This document shows positions 5,714-10,898 of a DNA stretch of 24,602 bases, one piece after another. The notes beneath the pieces are model-generated. The model worked only from the letters and a program-made list of their open reading frames with translations. It was not told where the DNA came from and ran no database searches. The stretch is from positions 1-24,602 of the IMG/VR virus record IMGVR_UViG_3300021142_000171; one strand, 5' to 3'. The position numbers and the translations under genes were made by a program. The DNA is from a virus. How positions within the stretch are numbered: the stretch's first letter is position 1; every line of letters starts with the position of its first letter.

Positions 5714-5742
5714 TTGACAAGAGTTCATAACCTAAGTATAAT
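5714..5742 (+). promoter_or_regulatory. Consensus sigma70 promoter
   Basis: Perfect TTGACA, 17 nt, TATAAT. It differs from the GAGTTTTT/TTTAGT family and is the first promoter of the AT-rich part. Drives 5776-6332. Confidence 0.9.
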
Positions 5743-5775
5743 AGACAGTGTAGTCATTCAAGTGGTGTTAATAAA

Positions 5776-5925
5776 ATGCTTTCTCCATTAATAGTTGTTG
5801 CTCTTATAGCTTCTGTTATGAATATTGTTCTTGCTCTTCTTACTAAGAACTATAATGCTTTTGGTGGCTGGTTAGTTGCTAGTCTTTGTTTTTTGGATTC
5901 TATTATAACATCTTTACATATGTAA
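5776..5925 (+). CDS. 49-aa membrane protein
   Basis: MLSPLIVVALIASVMNIVLA and a second hydrophobic segment (GGWLVASLCFLDSIITSL), separated by KNYNAF, suggest two membrane spans. The ribosome site is weak. First gene after the consensus promoter. Function unknown. Confidence 0.6.
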   Translation: MLSPLIVVALIASVMNIVLALLTKNYNAFGGWLVASLCFLDSIITSLHM

Positions 5926-5940
5926 AAGGAACTCTTCTTT

Positions 5941-6138
5941 ATGTCTACTAGTGAAAATTCTAAAAAGATTGATGAATTTCTTACTGTACTAGATAACAGT
6001 CTTCTTCTTTGTTATAACTACGAAGAAATGTCATTGTTAGGTTGTACTATGCTGGCATCTGCTCGACGTATTCTTTTAAACTCTATTGGAAGAGAAGGTA
6101 CTGTTGCTATTATGGAAGAGGCTTTAAAGACTCTATGA
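5941..6138 (+). CDS. Hypothetical helical protein, 65 aa
   Basis: MSTSENSKKIDEFLTVLDNS followed by helical segments around YNYEEMSLLGCTMLASARRI. No motif is recognised. AAGGA lies about 11 nt upstream. Its stop overlaps the next start (ATGA). Confidence 0.7.
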   Translation: MSTSENSKKIDEFLTVLDNSLLLCYNYEEMSLLGCTMLASARRILLNSIGREGTVAIMEEALKTL

Positions 6139-6332
6139 ACAAGCTTGTTGTAATTCCTATGGGTACAAGTGTTTGTATTAATGAACTACCCACTAACAGA
6201 TGGTATTATAAGAGTATAGAGAATACTTTAAAGTTTGATTATAGCGAGTTGATTGAAGAGGGTAATATGCTTCTCTTTAAAAGAGAAAGAGATTTGATCT
6301 ACGTAGATCGTAATTCTATCAAGATCATGTAA
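6135..6332 (+). CDS. Hypothetical protein, 65 aa
   Basis: MNKLVVIPMGTSVCINELPT and a beta-rich, charged C-terminus (LLFKRERDLIYVDRNSIKIM). It overlaps the previous gene by 4 bases. The same frame is open upstream, but the overlapping ATGA start is preferred. No family is recognised. Confidence 0.7.
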   Translation: MNKLVVIPMGTSVCINELPTNRWYYKSIENTLKFDYSELIEEGNMLLFKRERDLIYVDRNSIKIM

Positions 6333-6360
6333 GTCATTGATATTTAATTGAAATTTTTAT

Positions 6361-6389
6361 TTGCTTTTATATGATGACTTCTGTAGAAT
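6361..6389 (+). promoter_or_regulatory. Promoter
   Basis: TTGCTT, 17 nt, TAGAAT, preceded by AAATTTTTA and a TAAGTCATTGAT motif like that of the early promoters. Confidence 0.75.
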
Positions 6390-6415
6390 GGTATACATGT
6401 TGATGAGGAATTGAA

Positions 6416-6643
6416 TTGAATTTGTTAAAGAAAACGATTAAGATGTTTGAGAAGCACGATGTCATGTTTTACTTCAATAAGTCACTCAAGCTATGGCAGG
6501 TAATGTTATATGATCATATCATTTATATTGAGCCTAAGAAGTTTGATGAATTAGATGAAAAAAGTTTTAGTCTTTTGGTTGCGAATTCAATCATGGAACA
6601 AGTTCAGGCAGGAAATCTAAATGGATTTGTTACACTTCATTGA
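6416..6643 (+). CDS. Hypothetical protein with TTG start
   Basis: 75 residues reading NLLKKTIKMFEKHDVMFYFN and on. The start is a TTG 5 nt after GAGGAA and about 26 nt after the -10 box; no ATG fits. It is alpha/beta in character with a short linker EPKKFDELDEKSF. No family is recognised. Confidence 0.7.
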   Translation: MNLLKKTIKMFEKHDVMFYFNKSLKLWQVMLYDHIIYIEPKKFDELDEKSFSLLVANSIMEQVQAGNLNGFVTLH

Positions 6644-6663
6644 AAATATTTAAGAATTTTTAC

Positions 6664-6693
6664 TTGATTTATATGTGACGTTGACTATATAAT
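6664..6693 (+). promoter_or_regulatory. Promoter for the structured leader
   Basis: TTGATT, 18 nt, TATAAT, preceded by AGAATTTTTA. It precedes the stretch 6694-6958, which contains hairpins and one short frame. Confidence 0.65.
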
Positions 6694-6734
6694 ATACTCA
6701 CTTTAGTTCTTATCTACTTTAAGAGTTATATTGA

Positions 6735-6830
6735 ATGCCACGGACACAGATATTAAAAATAGTAAAATTCCTTCCCGCACCAGGGGGAAGTAAATCTACT
6801 GGTATCTGTAGCCTTTGTCGCTCAGATTAG
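6735..6830 (+). CDS. Possible 31-aa protein
   Basis: MPRTQILKIVKFLPAPGGSK followed by STGICSLCRSD. There is a CxxC near the end and a basic N-terminus. AAGAG lies about 9 nt upstream. It is the only frame with any support in this leader. Confidence 0.3.
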   Translation: MPRTQILKIVKFLPAPGGSKSTGICSLCRSD

Positions 6831-6858
6831 CTCTCTAACAATTAGTGTATAAATTCTA

Positions 6859-6934
6859 GGGTGATTCGCCACCCCCACCATTCGTGTGGTAGGACCCATT
6901 AATCGGTCCCAAGTCGCACATTCCTCCTCGCGAC
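6859..6934 (+). ncRNA. Hairpin-rich leader with an anti-Shine-Dalgarno loop
   Basis: Four consecutive hairpins: GGGTG/CACCC (6859-6874), CCAC/GTGG (6875-6889), GGACC/GGTCC (6892-6909) and GTCGC/GCGAC (6913-6934). The last loop contains TTCCTCCTC, the anti-Shine-Dalgarno sequence. It could pair with GGAGG upstream of the HNH gene at 7039. No known RNA family is recognised. Confidence 0.4.
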
Positions 6935-6958
6935 GAAAAGAGCGAACTTATTTTTATT

Positions 6959-6997
6959 GGCGTGTAGCTCAAACGATTAACATCTTACGTTAATCAC
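6959..6997 (+). pseudogene. Truncated tRNA, Lys(CTT)-like 5' part
   Basis: GGCGTGT, then TAGCTCAA as in D-arms, then a 7-bp stem GATTAAC/GTTAATC around a loop ATCTTAC (anticodon CTT). The second half of the D-arm is deleted and no T-arm follows; a late promoter begins at 7001 instead. First of the half-tRNA/endonuclease modules. Confidence 0.5.
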
Positions 6998-7000
6998 TAT

Positions 7001-7008
7001 TATAAATA
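7001..7008 (+). promoter_or_regulatory. T4-type late promoter
   Basis: TATAAATA, 31 nt before the HNH start. Confidence 0.75.
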
Positions 7009-7038
7009 TAGTTGACATTATCAATAATGGAGGCTATA

Positions 7039-7422
7039 ATGGTAGGAACAAACGCACAACTAGTCAAAGATTGGCGTGTAAGAAATAAAGAGCGCATGGT
7101 AAAATGCATGGGTGGCAAGTGTCAAATATGTGGATATTCTAAATCAAATAGAGCTTTAGAATTTCATCATATTGAACCTGCAACAAAAAGTTTTGGATTT
7201 GGTGCTGTCAGAGGAAACAATAAAGGTTGGGATTCGACAGCAGCAGAACTAAAAAAATGTATATTGTTATGTTCTAACTGTCATATGGAAGTTGAGGATG
7301 GTATATCAATGATACCAGAATCGTATGCAAAATTTGATGATACTATAAATGAAGAAATTAAGGCATACAGAAAAGAATCTAGTGCCAAAAACGTAAAACG
7401 TTCCTCAGTAGCTCAGGGGTAG
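7039..7422 (+). CDS. HNH homing endonuclease
   Basis: 127 residues. The HNH core reads CQICGY, then RALEFHHIEP with the catalytic His pair, then KKCILLCSNCHMEVE, which holds the second zinc CxxC-type pair and last His. The start at ATG 7039 is 5 nt after GGAGG; in-frame starts at 7012 and 7027 are less well placed. The last 21 bases, including the TAG stop, lie inside the tRNA-Asn gene, so the C-terminus (SSVAQG) is encoded by the tRNA acceptor stem and D-arm. It is probably a free-standing homing endonuclease targeting tRNA DNA. Confidence 0.9.
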   Translation: MVGTNAQLVKDWRVRNKERMVKCMGGKCQICGYSKSNRALEFHHIEPATKSFGFGAVRGNNKGWDSTAAELKKCILLCSNCHMEVEDGISMIPESYAKFDDTINEEIKAYRKESSAKNVKRSSVAQG

Positions 7423-7476
7423 AGCGACGAGCTGTTAACTCGTTGGTCGGTGGTTCGATCCCATCCTGAGGAGCCA
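7402..7476 (+). tRNA. tRNA-Asn(GTT)
   Basis: Full cloverleaf with acceptor TCCTCAG/CTGAGGA and anticodon loop CTGTTAA. G73 and CCA are encoded. The 5' 21 nt overlap the HNH gene. Confidence 0.95.
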
Positions 7477-7480
7477 ATTC

Positions 7481-7554
7481 GGGCTGTTAGTTAAATGGGA
7501 TAACGGTAGCTTTGCAAGCTTCAATTGAGAGTTCGATTCTCTCACGGTCCACCA
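7481..7554 (+). tRNA. tRNA-Ala(TGC), first copy
   Basis: Acceptor GGGCTGT/ACGGTCC with two wobble pairs, anticodon loop TTTGCAA, one mismatch in the anticodon stem, T-loop TTCGATT, CCA encoded. More degenerate than the second Ala(TGC) at 7685. Confidence 0.85.
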
Positions 7555-7559
7555 TTTTC

Positions 7560-7645
7560 GGGTAGTGAGTAGCACAGGTGACTACAGCAGACTGTAAATC
7601 TGCCGTCTTATGACATACTTGGTTCGACTCCAAGACTACCCACCA
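7560..7645 (+). tRNA. tRNA-Tyr(GTA)
   Basis: Class II tRNA with a long variable arm. Acceptor GGGTAGT/ACTACCC, anticodon stem GCAGA/TCTGC with loop CTGTAAA, CCA encoded. Confidence 0.95.
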
Positions 7646-7671
7646 ATTTCATTTTACTTCTTATTTATTTT

Positions 7672-7689
7672 TTAGTTTAGCTTTGGGGG
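7672..7689. repeat. 18-bp direct repeat spanning a tRNA 5' end (copy 1)
   Basis: TTAGTTTAGCTTTGGGGG occurs here, before tRNA-Ala(TGC), and again at 9310-9327 before tRNA-Lys(TTT). Shared flanks like this suggest past recombination between tRNA genes. Confidence 0.9.
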
Positions 7690-7760
7690 ATTAGCTCATT
7701 TGGTAGAGCAATAGCTTTGCAAGCTATGGGTGAACGGTTCGAATCCGTTATCCTCCACCA
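7685..7760 (+). tRNA. tRNA-Ala(TGC), second copy
   Basis: Acceptor GGGGGAT/ATCCTCC, anticodon stem ATAGC/GCTAT with loop TTTGCAA, T-loop TTCGAAT, CCA encoded. Canonical. Confidence 0.95.
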
Positions 7761-7832
7761 AACAAACGTAGTTGTCTACGTAAAAGAAGCTGCTCCAGTC
7801 AGTTTCAAACGACAACAACTGGAATATTTTAT

Positions 7833-7907
7833 GGTCCCATCGTCTAGCGGTAAGGATTGGAGATTTTCACTCTCTCGACAGGGGTTCGATTCCCCTTGGG
7901 ACTACCA
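7833..7907 (+). tRNA. tRNA-Glu(TTC)
   Basis: Acceptor GGTCCCA/TGGGACT, anticodon loop TTTTCAC, T-stem AGGGG/CCCCT, CCA encoded. Confidence 0.95.
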
Positions 7908-7955
7908 TTTTTGATTCTAAATTTTACCTTTAATGGTAAGAAAAGTAAAAGGAGA

Positions 7956-7998
7956 TGGGGCAAGTCTATGACTTTATAAGCCTAGACCATATACCCCA
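7956..7998 (+). ncRNA. Two-tier hairpin after tRNA-Glu
   Basis: Outer stem TGGGG/CCCCA and inner stem GTCTA/TAGAC are separated by small internal loops. It lies in the gene-free gap 7908-8273 and may be a processing or termination signal after the first tRNA group. Confidence 0.4.
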
Positions 7999-8054
7999 CC
8001 TGCCATTCTTTTAAGACTAATGTAACTCATTGATTATACAAAAGAATTTTTGAT

Positions 8055-8083
8055 TTGACTATTACATAGTTCTTCCGTATAAT
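8055..8083 (+). promoter_or_regulatory. Promoter
   Basis: TTGACT, 17 nt, TATAAT, preceded by GAATTTTTGA and a TAACTCATTGATT motif. Confidence 0.8.
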
Positions 8084-8116
8084 GTATCGTATAGTTTGAA
8101 ATTACTTGAGGTATTT

Positions 8117-8182
8117 AAGGGGAGCTTAATCTCCTATAAGAATAAGCGTAGCGATACGCCCAAAGCAGTAACCCCCTTTTAC
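8117..8182 (+). ncRNA. Candidate structured leader RNA
   Basis: It contains GGAG-CTTAAT-CTCC (8121-8134), the stem GCGTA/TACGC closed by a GCGA tetraloop (8146-8159), and a possible alternative pairing of AAGGGG (8117-8122) with CCCCTT (8173-8178). It lies about 30 nt after a strong promoter and 90 nt before the lipoprotein gene. Unrecognised. Confidence 0.4.
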
Positions 8183-8237
8183 GGGTCTGCGCCTAATAAA
8201 TTATGGGGTAGAAAGCCCAAGTTTGACCCAATTCCAT

Positions 8238-8245
8238 GATAAATA
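8238..8245 (+). promoter_or_regulatory. Possible late promoter variant
   Basis: GATAAATA, 28 nt before the lipoprotein start. First base differs from TATAAATA. Confidence 0.45.
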
Positions 8246-8273
8246 CGTGGAACCAAAACACAAGGATTCCACT

Positions 8274-8405
8274 ATGAAAAAGAATGAAATTATTTCTATA
8301 ATTGCTGCTGCTCTGATTGTAGGCACGTTGATCGTACTCTCATCATGCGCAAAGTCTCCTGTAGAACTTCGTGATAATAAAACTACTATAGCAATTAATA
8401 ATTGA
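8274..8405 (+). CDS. Small lipoprotein, 43 aa
   Basis: A lipoprotein signal MKKNEIISIIAAALIVGTLI ends in the lipobox LSSC; the mature part is only about 18 residues (CAKSPVELRDN and on). It should be lipid-anchored in the envelope of a Gram-negative host. AAGGA lies 7 nt before the ATG. Small phage lipoproteins are often involved in superinfection exclusion or lysis, but nothing here decides between them. It lies between a promoter/structured leader and tRNA-Lys(CTT). Confidence 0.8.
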   Translation: MKKNEIISIIAAALIVGTLIVLSSCAKSPVELRDNKTTIAINN

Positions 8406-8411
8406 TTTATT

Positions 8412-8488
8412 GGGTTCTTAGCTCAACTGGCTAGAGCATTCGACTCTTACTCGACAGGTTCAGGGTTCGACTCCCTGAGAACCCACCA
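8412..8488 (+). tRNA. tRNA-Lys(CTT)
   Basis: Acceptor GGGTTCT/AGAACCC, anticodon loop CTCTTAC, T-stem CAGGG/CCCTG, CCA encoded. One weak outer pair in the anticodon stem. Confidence 0.93.
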
Positions 8489-8506
8489 AGTTAAAAGGAT
8501 AATCTT

Positions 8507-8836
8507 ATGAGTGAAGACCTTGATAAAATTTTAAATGAACTGAGTCAAACTCAAGCAGAGTACGAAAAGAAGTACGATGAAGAATGCGAGTCTTTTTGGA
8601 ATGGACTTTCTCAGGATGATAAACTAATGGCTTTTTATTCTGTTGTTAAGAGAGTTCATGAGAATGATGTGAAGGTTCGTGGAACTTATCGTTACGGTCT
8701 ATATCATATTTTTGGTTTTGGTCCCGTATCTTATGGTATTGGTATGATGTGTGGATACATGGATATTCATAATTTGATTTTTGATGGAATGGAGAAGAAT
8801 AAAGATTCTTCAGAGTTTGATTTTACGGGATCGTAG
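8507..8836 (+). CDS. Conserved hypothetical phage protein
   Basis: 109 residues. A charged helical N-terminus is followed by FWNGLSQDDKLMAFYSVVKR and a YRYGLYHIFGFGPVSYGIGM segment, then MDIHNLIFDGME. I think it belongs to an uncharacterised family of T4-like phages but cannot name it. AAAGGA precedes the ATG. The last codons and the TAG stop fall inside the truncated tRNA at 8827, so the present C-terminus may have been altered by that rearrangement. Confidence 0.8.
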   Translation: MSEDLDKILNELSQTQAEYEKKYDEECESFWNGLSQDDKLMAFYSVVKRVHENDVKVRGTYRYGLYHIFGFGPVSYGIGMMCGYMDIHNLIFDGMEKNKDSSEFDFTGS

Positions 8837-8852
8837 CTCAGTGGTAGAGCAG
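8827..8852 (+). pseudogene. Truncated tRNA, 5' acceptor and D-arm only
   Basis: GGGATCG, TA, then the complete D-arm GCTC-AGTGGTA-GAGC and A26. The sequence then turns into AT-rich DNA with a late promoter at 8861. No matching 3' half exists downstream. The amino acid cannot be told. Confidence 0.8.
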
Positions 8853-8860
8853 TATTATTT

Positions 8861-8868
8861 TATAAATA
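8861..8868 (+). promoter_or_regulatory. T4-type late promoter
   Basis: TATAAATA, 9 bases after the tRNA break and 25 bases before the HNH start. Confidence 0.8.
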
Positions 8869-8892
8869 GGTTTACCCATTAGGAGAAATACT

Positions 8893-9318
8893 ATGCCTGT
8901 TTATAAAACCTTTAATTGTATTAATTGTGGAAAATTGAATGAGAAGAAACCGAATACATCTGGCAAATATTGTGACAATAAATGTCAACAGGATTTTCAA
9001 TCCAAACAGATTCTTGAATCTTGGAAAAAAGATCACAAAAAAGGTATTGGTGCAAACTTTAGGTTAAAAACCCCAATTAGAAAATTTATATTTGATAAAT
9101 TTGATAATAAATGCTGTCAATGTGGTTGGTGTGAAGTGAATAAAAATTCTAATTGTATTCCTCTAGAAATAGACCATATTGATGGGGATTGTCTTAATAA
9201 TAAAGAAGAAAATTTAAGATTATTATGTCCTAATTGTTATTCACTCACTTCGACATATAAAGCTCTTAATAGAGGTAAAGGTAATAAAAGCAGGTTAAAA
9301 TATTATAAATTAGTTTAG
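8893..9318 (+). CDS. HNH homing endonuclease with N-terminal zinc finger
   Basis: 141 residues. The N-terminus has two Cys pairs (CINCGK and CDNKC), a probable small zinc finger for DNA binding. The HNH core follows: CCQCGW, LEIDHIDGDCLNN, NLRLLCPNCYSLT, with a basic tail. AGGAG lies 7 nt before the ATG. It is inserted between a broken tRNA and intact tRNA-Lys(TTT), which starts 5 bases after its stop. Its late promoter implies expression late in infection. Confidence 0.92.
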   Translation: MPVYKTFNCINCGKLNEKKPNTSGKYCDNKCQQDFQSKQILESWKKDHKKGIGANFRLKTPIRKFIFDKFDNKCCQCGWCEVNKNSNCIPLEIDHIDGDCLNNKEENLRLLCPNCYSLTSTYKALNRGKGNKSRLKYYKLV

Positions 9319-9327
9319 CTTTGGGGG
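9310..9327. repeat. 18-bp direct repeat (copy 2)
   Basis: Identical to 7672-7689; spans the end of the HNH gene and the first bases of tRNA-Lys(TTT). Confidence 0.9.
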
Positions 9328-9399
9328 TATAACTCAGTTGGCTAGAGTAACGGTCTTTTAAACCGTAAGTCCTGGGTTCGAATCCCAGTGCCCCCACCA
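9323..9399 (+). tRNA. tRNA-Lys(TTT)
   Basis: Acceptor GGGGGTA/TGCCCCC, anticodon stem ACGGT/ACCGT with loop CTTTTAA, T-loop TTCGAAT, CCA encoded. Confidence 0.96.
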
Positions 9400-9411
9400 A
9401 TTTTAAAAGTT

Positions 9412-9512
9412 GCGTCAGCGTAACAGGAGTAAGCATTGAGTGGTCGATTCCACTCCTTCTGATCAATGCCTCTGGTGAGGAATGGCTGAAAGATTAAGCG
9501 AGACGCGCCGTT
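9412..9512 (+). other. tRNA debris and hairpins
   Basis: GTTGCG-TCAG-CGTAAC hairpin (about 9414-9429), then GCATTGA/TCAATGC (about 9434-9470) enclosing GTGG-TCGATT-CCAC. From about 9474, GGTGAGG with a GGCTGAAAGATTAAGC-like D-arm resembles the 5' part of a Ser/Leu tRNA. No complete cloverleaf can be drawn. Probably decayed tRNA sequence; a functional RNA is not excluded. Confidence 0.45.
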
Positions 9513-9516
9513 TTAT

Positions 9517-9594
9517 CTGGGTGTAGCTCAGTTTGCGCAGAGTGCTTGCCCTGGAAGCAAGAGGTCGCTGGTTCAAATCCAGCCATCCAGACCA
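9517..9594 (+). tRNA. tRNA-Pro(TGG)-like with C33
   Basis: Acceptor CTGGGTG/CATCCAG with C1-G72 and A73, typical of tRNA-Pro. The anticodon stem CTTGC/GCAAG is perfect, but the loop CCTGGAA has C instead of the usual T at position 33. CCA is encoded. A canonical Pro(TGG) lies at 10358, so this copy may be redundant or drifting. Confidence 0.75.
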
Positions 9595-9603
9595 GATTTT
9601 TAT

Positions 9604-9697
9604 GCTCCTATAGTTTAATGGTAGAACAACGGCCTTATACTCCGTCTCGGCGCCAGATTAGCGCACAGTACAGGTTCGAATCCTGTTGGGAGCACCA
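9604..9697 (+). tRNA. tRNA-Ile(TAT) with an inserted variable-region hairpin
   Basis: Acceptor GCTCCTA/TGGGAGC, D-arm GTTT/GAAC, anticodon loop CTTATAC in a 4-bp stem, T-stem ACAGG/CCTGT, CCA encoded. Between the anticodon and T-arms are 24 nt instead of about 5, containing GCGC-CAGATTA-GCGC. Ile tRNAs are normally class I with a short variable loop. Confidence 0.75.
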
Positions 9698-9763
9698 CAT
9701 ATATACTAAGAAGTTTTCGTGATGTGATTGTGAAACTATGTTAGGTAACAAAGGTAAGAAAAT

Positions 9764-10339
9764 ATGAAGAATGTAATTTTGGCTCTTGTCGCTTCGGTTG
9801 CTCTTGCTGGTACAGCAGTTGCTGGTGAATACGCTGGTATTGATTACCAGAGTAAGCAGCGTTCTGGTGTAGATGAACAGCATGATGTTCTTGGTGTATC
9901 TGTTGGCGCAACTCTTGGGACTAAGCTTTATGCTGAAGGTCGTATGGAAGAAGAAATTGTCCATAATCCCTCAAAGCATGAAGGACTAGCTCAGGTTAAG
10001 TTGGGTTGGAATGTGCTTTCGTGGCATAAGCTAACTCCATATGTTGCTGGAGCAGTTGGTTATAAGAGCAAGGCTACAAGCAACTTCGACTATTATGTGG
10101 TTGAAGGTGGTCTTAAGTATCCTCTGTTTGCTAATCTAGATGTAAGTGCTGCTTCTCGATTGCGTTCACCATTTGGTGAGAGTTCAATGGGCGGAGCAGA
10201 TGCGTATCGCACAGTTGAAAACAGTCTTGGTGTCAAGTTCAAGTTGGACTCTAAGAATGCCGTAACTGCCAAGTACGCATATGAGCACGGTGATCGTGAT
10301 TATCATACTTGGGGTGTTGGATACGTTCATTCGTTCTAA
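9764..10339 (+). CDS. Outer-membrane beta-barrel protein (porin-like)
   Basis: 191 residues. The signal peptide MKNVILALVASVALAGTAVA has a likely cleavage site after AVA. The mature part alternates polar and hydrophobic residues (VLGVSVGATLGTKLYAEGRM, AQVKLGWNVLSW, YYVVEGGLKYPLF, GVKFKLDSKNAVTAKYAYEH) and ends in HSF. A terminal Phe is the usual signal for Bam-mediated insertion of outer-membrane barrels. About eight strands fit the length. A phage gene of this kind could mask or replace a receptor and block superinfection, or change permeability. It sits alone between tRNA-Ile and tRNA-Pro. Confidence 0.85.
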   Translation: MKNVILALVASVALAGTAVAGEYAGIDYQSKQRSGVDEQHDVLGVSVGATLGTKLYAEGRMEEEIVHNPSKHEGLAQVKLGWNVLSWHKLTPYVAGAVGYKSKATSNFDYYVVEGGLKYPLFANLDVSAASRLRSPFGESSMGGADAYRTVENSLGVKFKLDSKNAVTAKYAYEHGDRDYHTWGVGYVHSF

Positions 10340-10357
10340 GGTAAATAGTAGAAATTT

Positions 10358-10434
10358 CGGGGCATAGCTCAGTCTGGTAGAGCACCTGCTTTGGGAGCAG
10401 GGTGTCAAGTGTTCGAATCACTTTGTCCCGACCA
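10358..10434 (+). tRNA. tRNA-Pro(TGG)
   Basis: Acceptor CGGGGCA/TGTCCCG with C1-G72, anticodon stem CCTGC/GCAGG with loop TTTGGGA, A73, CCA encoded. Confidence 0.96.
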
Positions 10435-10450
10435 ACTTTAAGGAGTAAAT

Positions 10451-10561
10451 ATGTTAGAATTTCTAGCTGGAGTTGTTGTTGGAGCAGTAGTAACAGTTCT
10501 TGTTCCTGCTGTATATTCTTGGCTTAAAAAGCAGACCGACTCTGCGAAGAGTAAGCTGTAA
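10451..10561 (+). CDS. 36-aa single-span membrane protein
   Basis: MLEFLAGVVVGAVVTVLVPA followed by VYSWLKKQTDSAKSKL: one hydrophobic helix with small residues, then a basic amphipathic tail. AGGAG lies 5 nt before the ATG. No family is recognised. Confidence 0.7.
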   Translation: MLEFLAGVVVGAVVTVLVPAVYSWLKKQTDSAKSKL

Positions 10562-10600
10562 CAAAAACGGGGGTGAAGAAACAAAAACGGGGGTGAAGAA
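10561..10600. repeat. Perfect 20-bp tandem duplication
   Basis: ACAAAAACGGGGGTGAAGAA occurs twice head to tail. The second copy forms the 5' arm of the hairpin at 10590-10609, so the left arm of a terminator has been duplicated. Confidence 0.95.
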
Positions 10601-10612
10601 ATTCACCCCTTT
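10590..10612 (+). terminator. Terminator-like hairpin
   Basis: GGGGTGAA-GAAA-TTCACCCC is a perfect 8-bp stem with a GAAA tetraloop, followed by TTT. It sits between the small membrane protein gene and tRNA-Trp. The short T run makes termination weak, so it may instead be a processing site. Confidence 0.55.
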
Positions 10613-10614
10613 GT

Positions 10615-10688
10615 GCCCCGCTAGCATAGTGGTAATGTCGCAGTCTCCAAAACTGCTGATGGGGGTCCGATTCCCTCGCGGGGTGCCA
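10615..10688 (+). tRNA. tRNA-Trp(CCA)
   Basis: Acceptor GCCCCGC/GCGGGGT, anticodon stem GCAGT/ACTGC with loop CTCCAAA, G73, CCA encoded. Confidence 0.95.
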
Positions 10689-10701
10689 CCCGATTTTATA
10701 T

Positions 10702-10779
10702 GCCCCCATAGCTCAGTGGAATCAGAGCGCAACGCTACGGACGTTGATGTCGGAGGTTCAATTCCTTCTGGGGGTGCCA
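10702..10779 (+). tRNA. tRNA-Arg(ACG)
   Basis: Acceptor GCCCCCA/TGGGGGT, anticodon stem CAACG/CGTTG with loop CTACGGA, CCA encoded. A34 would normally be deaminated to inosine by the host TadA enzyme. Confidence 0.95.
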
Positions 10780-10789
10780 AAGTTTTATT

Positions 10790-10865
<76 letters not shown>

Positions 10866-10879
10866 TTTTATGGGATACC

Positions 10880-10894
10880 ACCTCCCTTAGAGGT
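10880..10894 (+). promoter_or_regulatory. Hairpin covering a ribosome-binding site
   Basis: ACCTC-CCTTA-GAGGT. The right arm is the Shine-Dalgarno sequence of the methyltransferase gene at 10899, so the fold would hide it. Confidence 0.4.
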
Positions 10895-10898
10895 TGTC

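Noticed and set aside
7717-7914. 65-codon frame across tRNA-Ala and tRNA-Glu
   Set aside because: It is made almost entirely of two tRNA genes and has no ribosome site.
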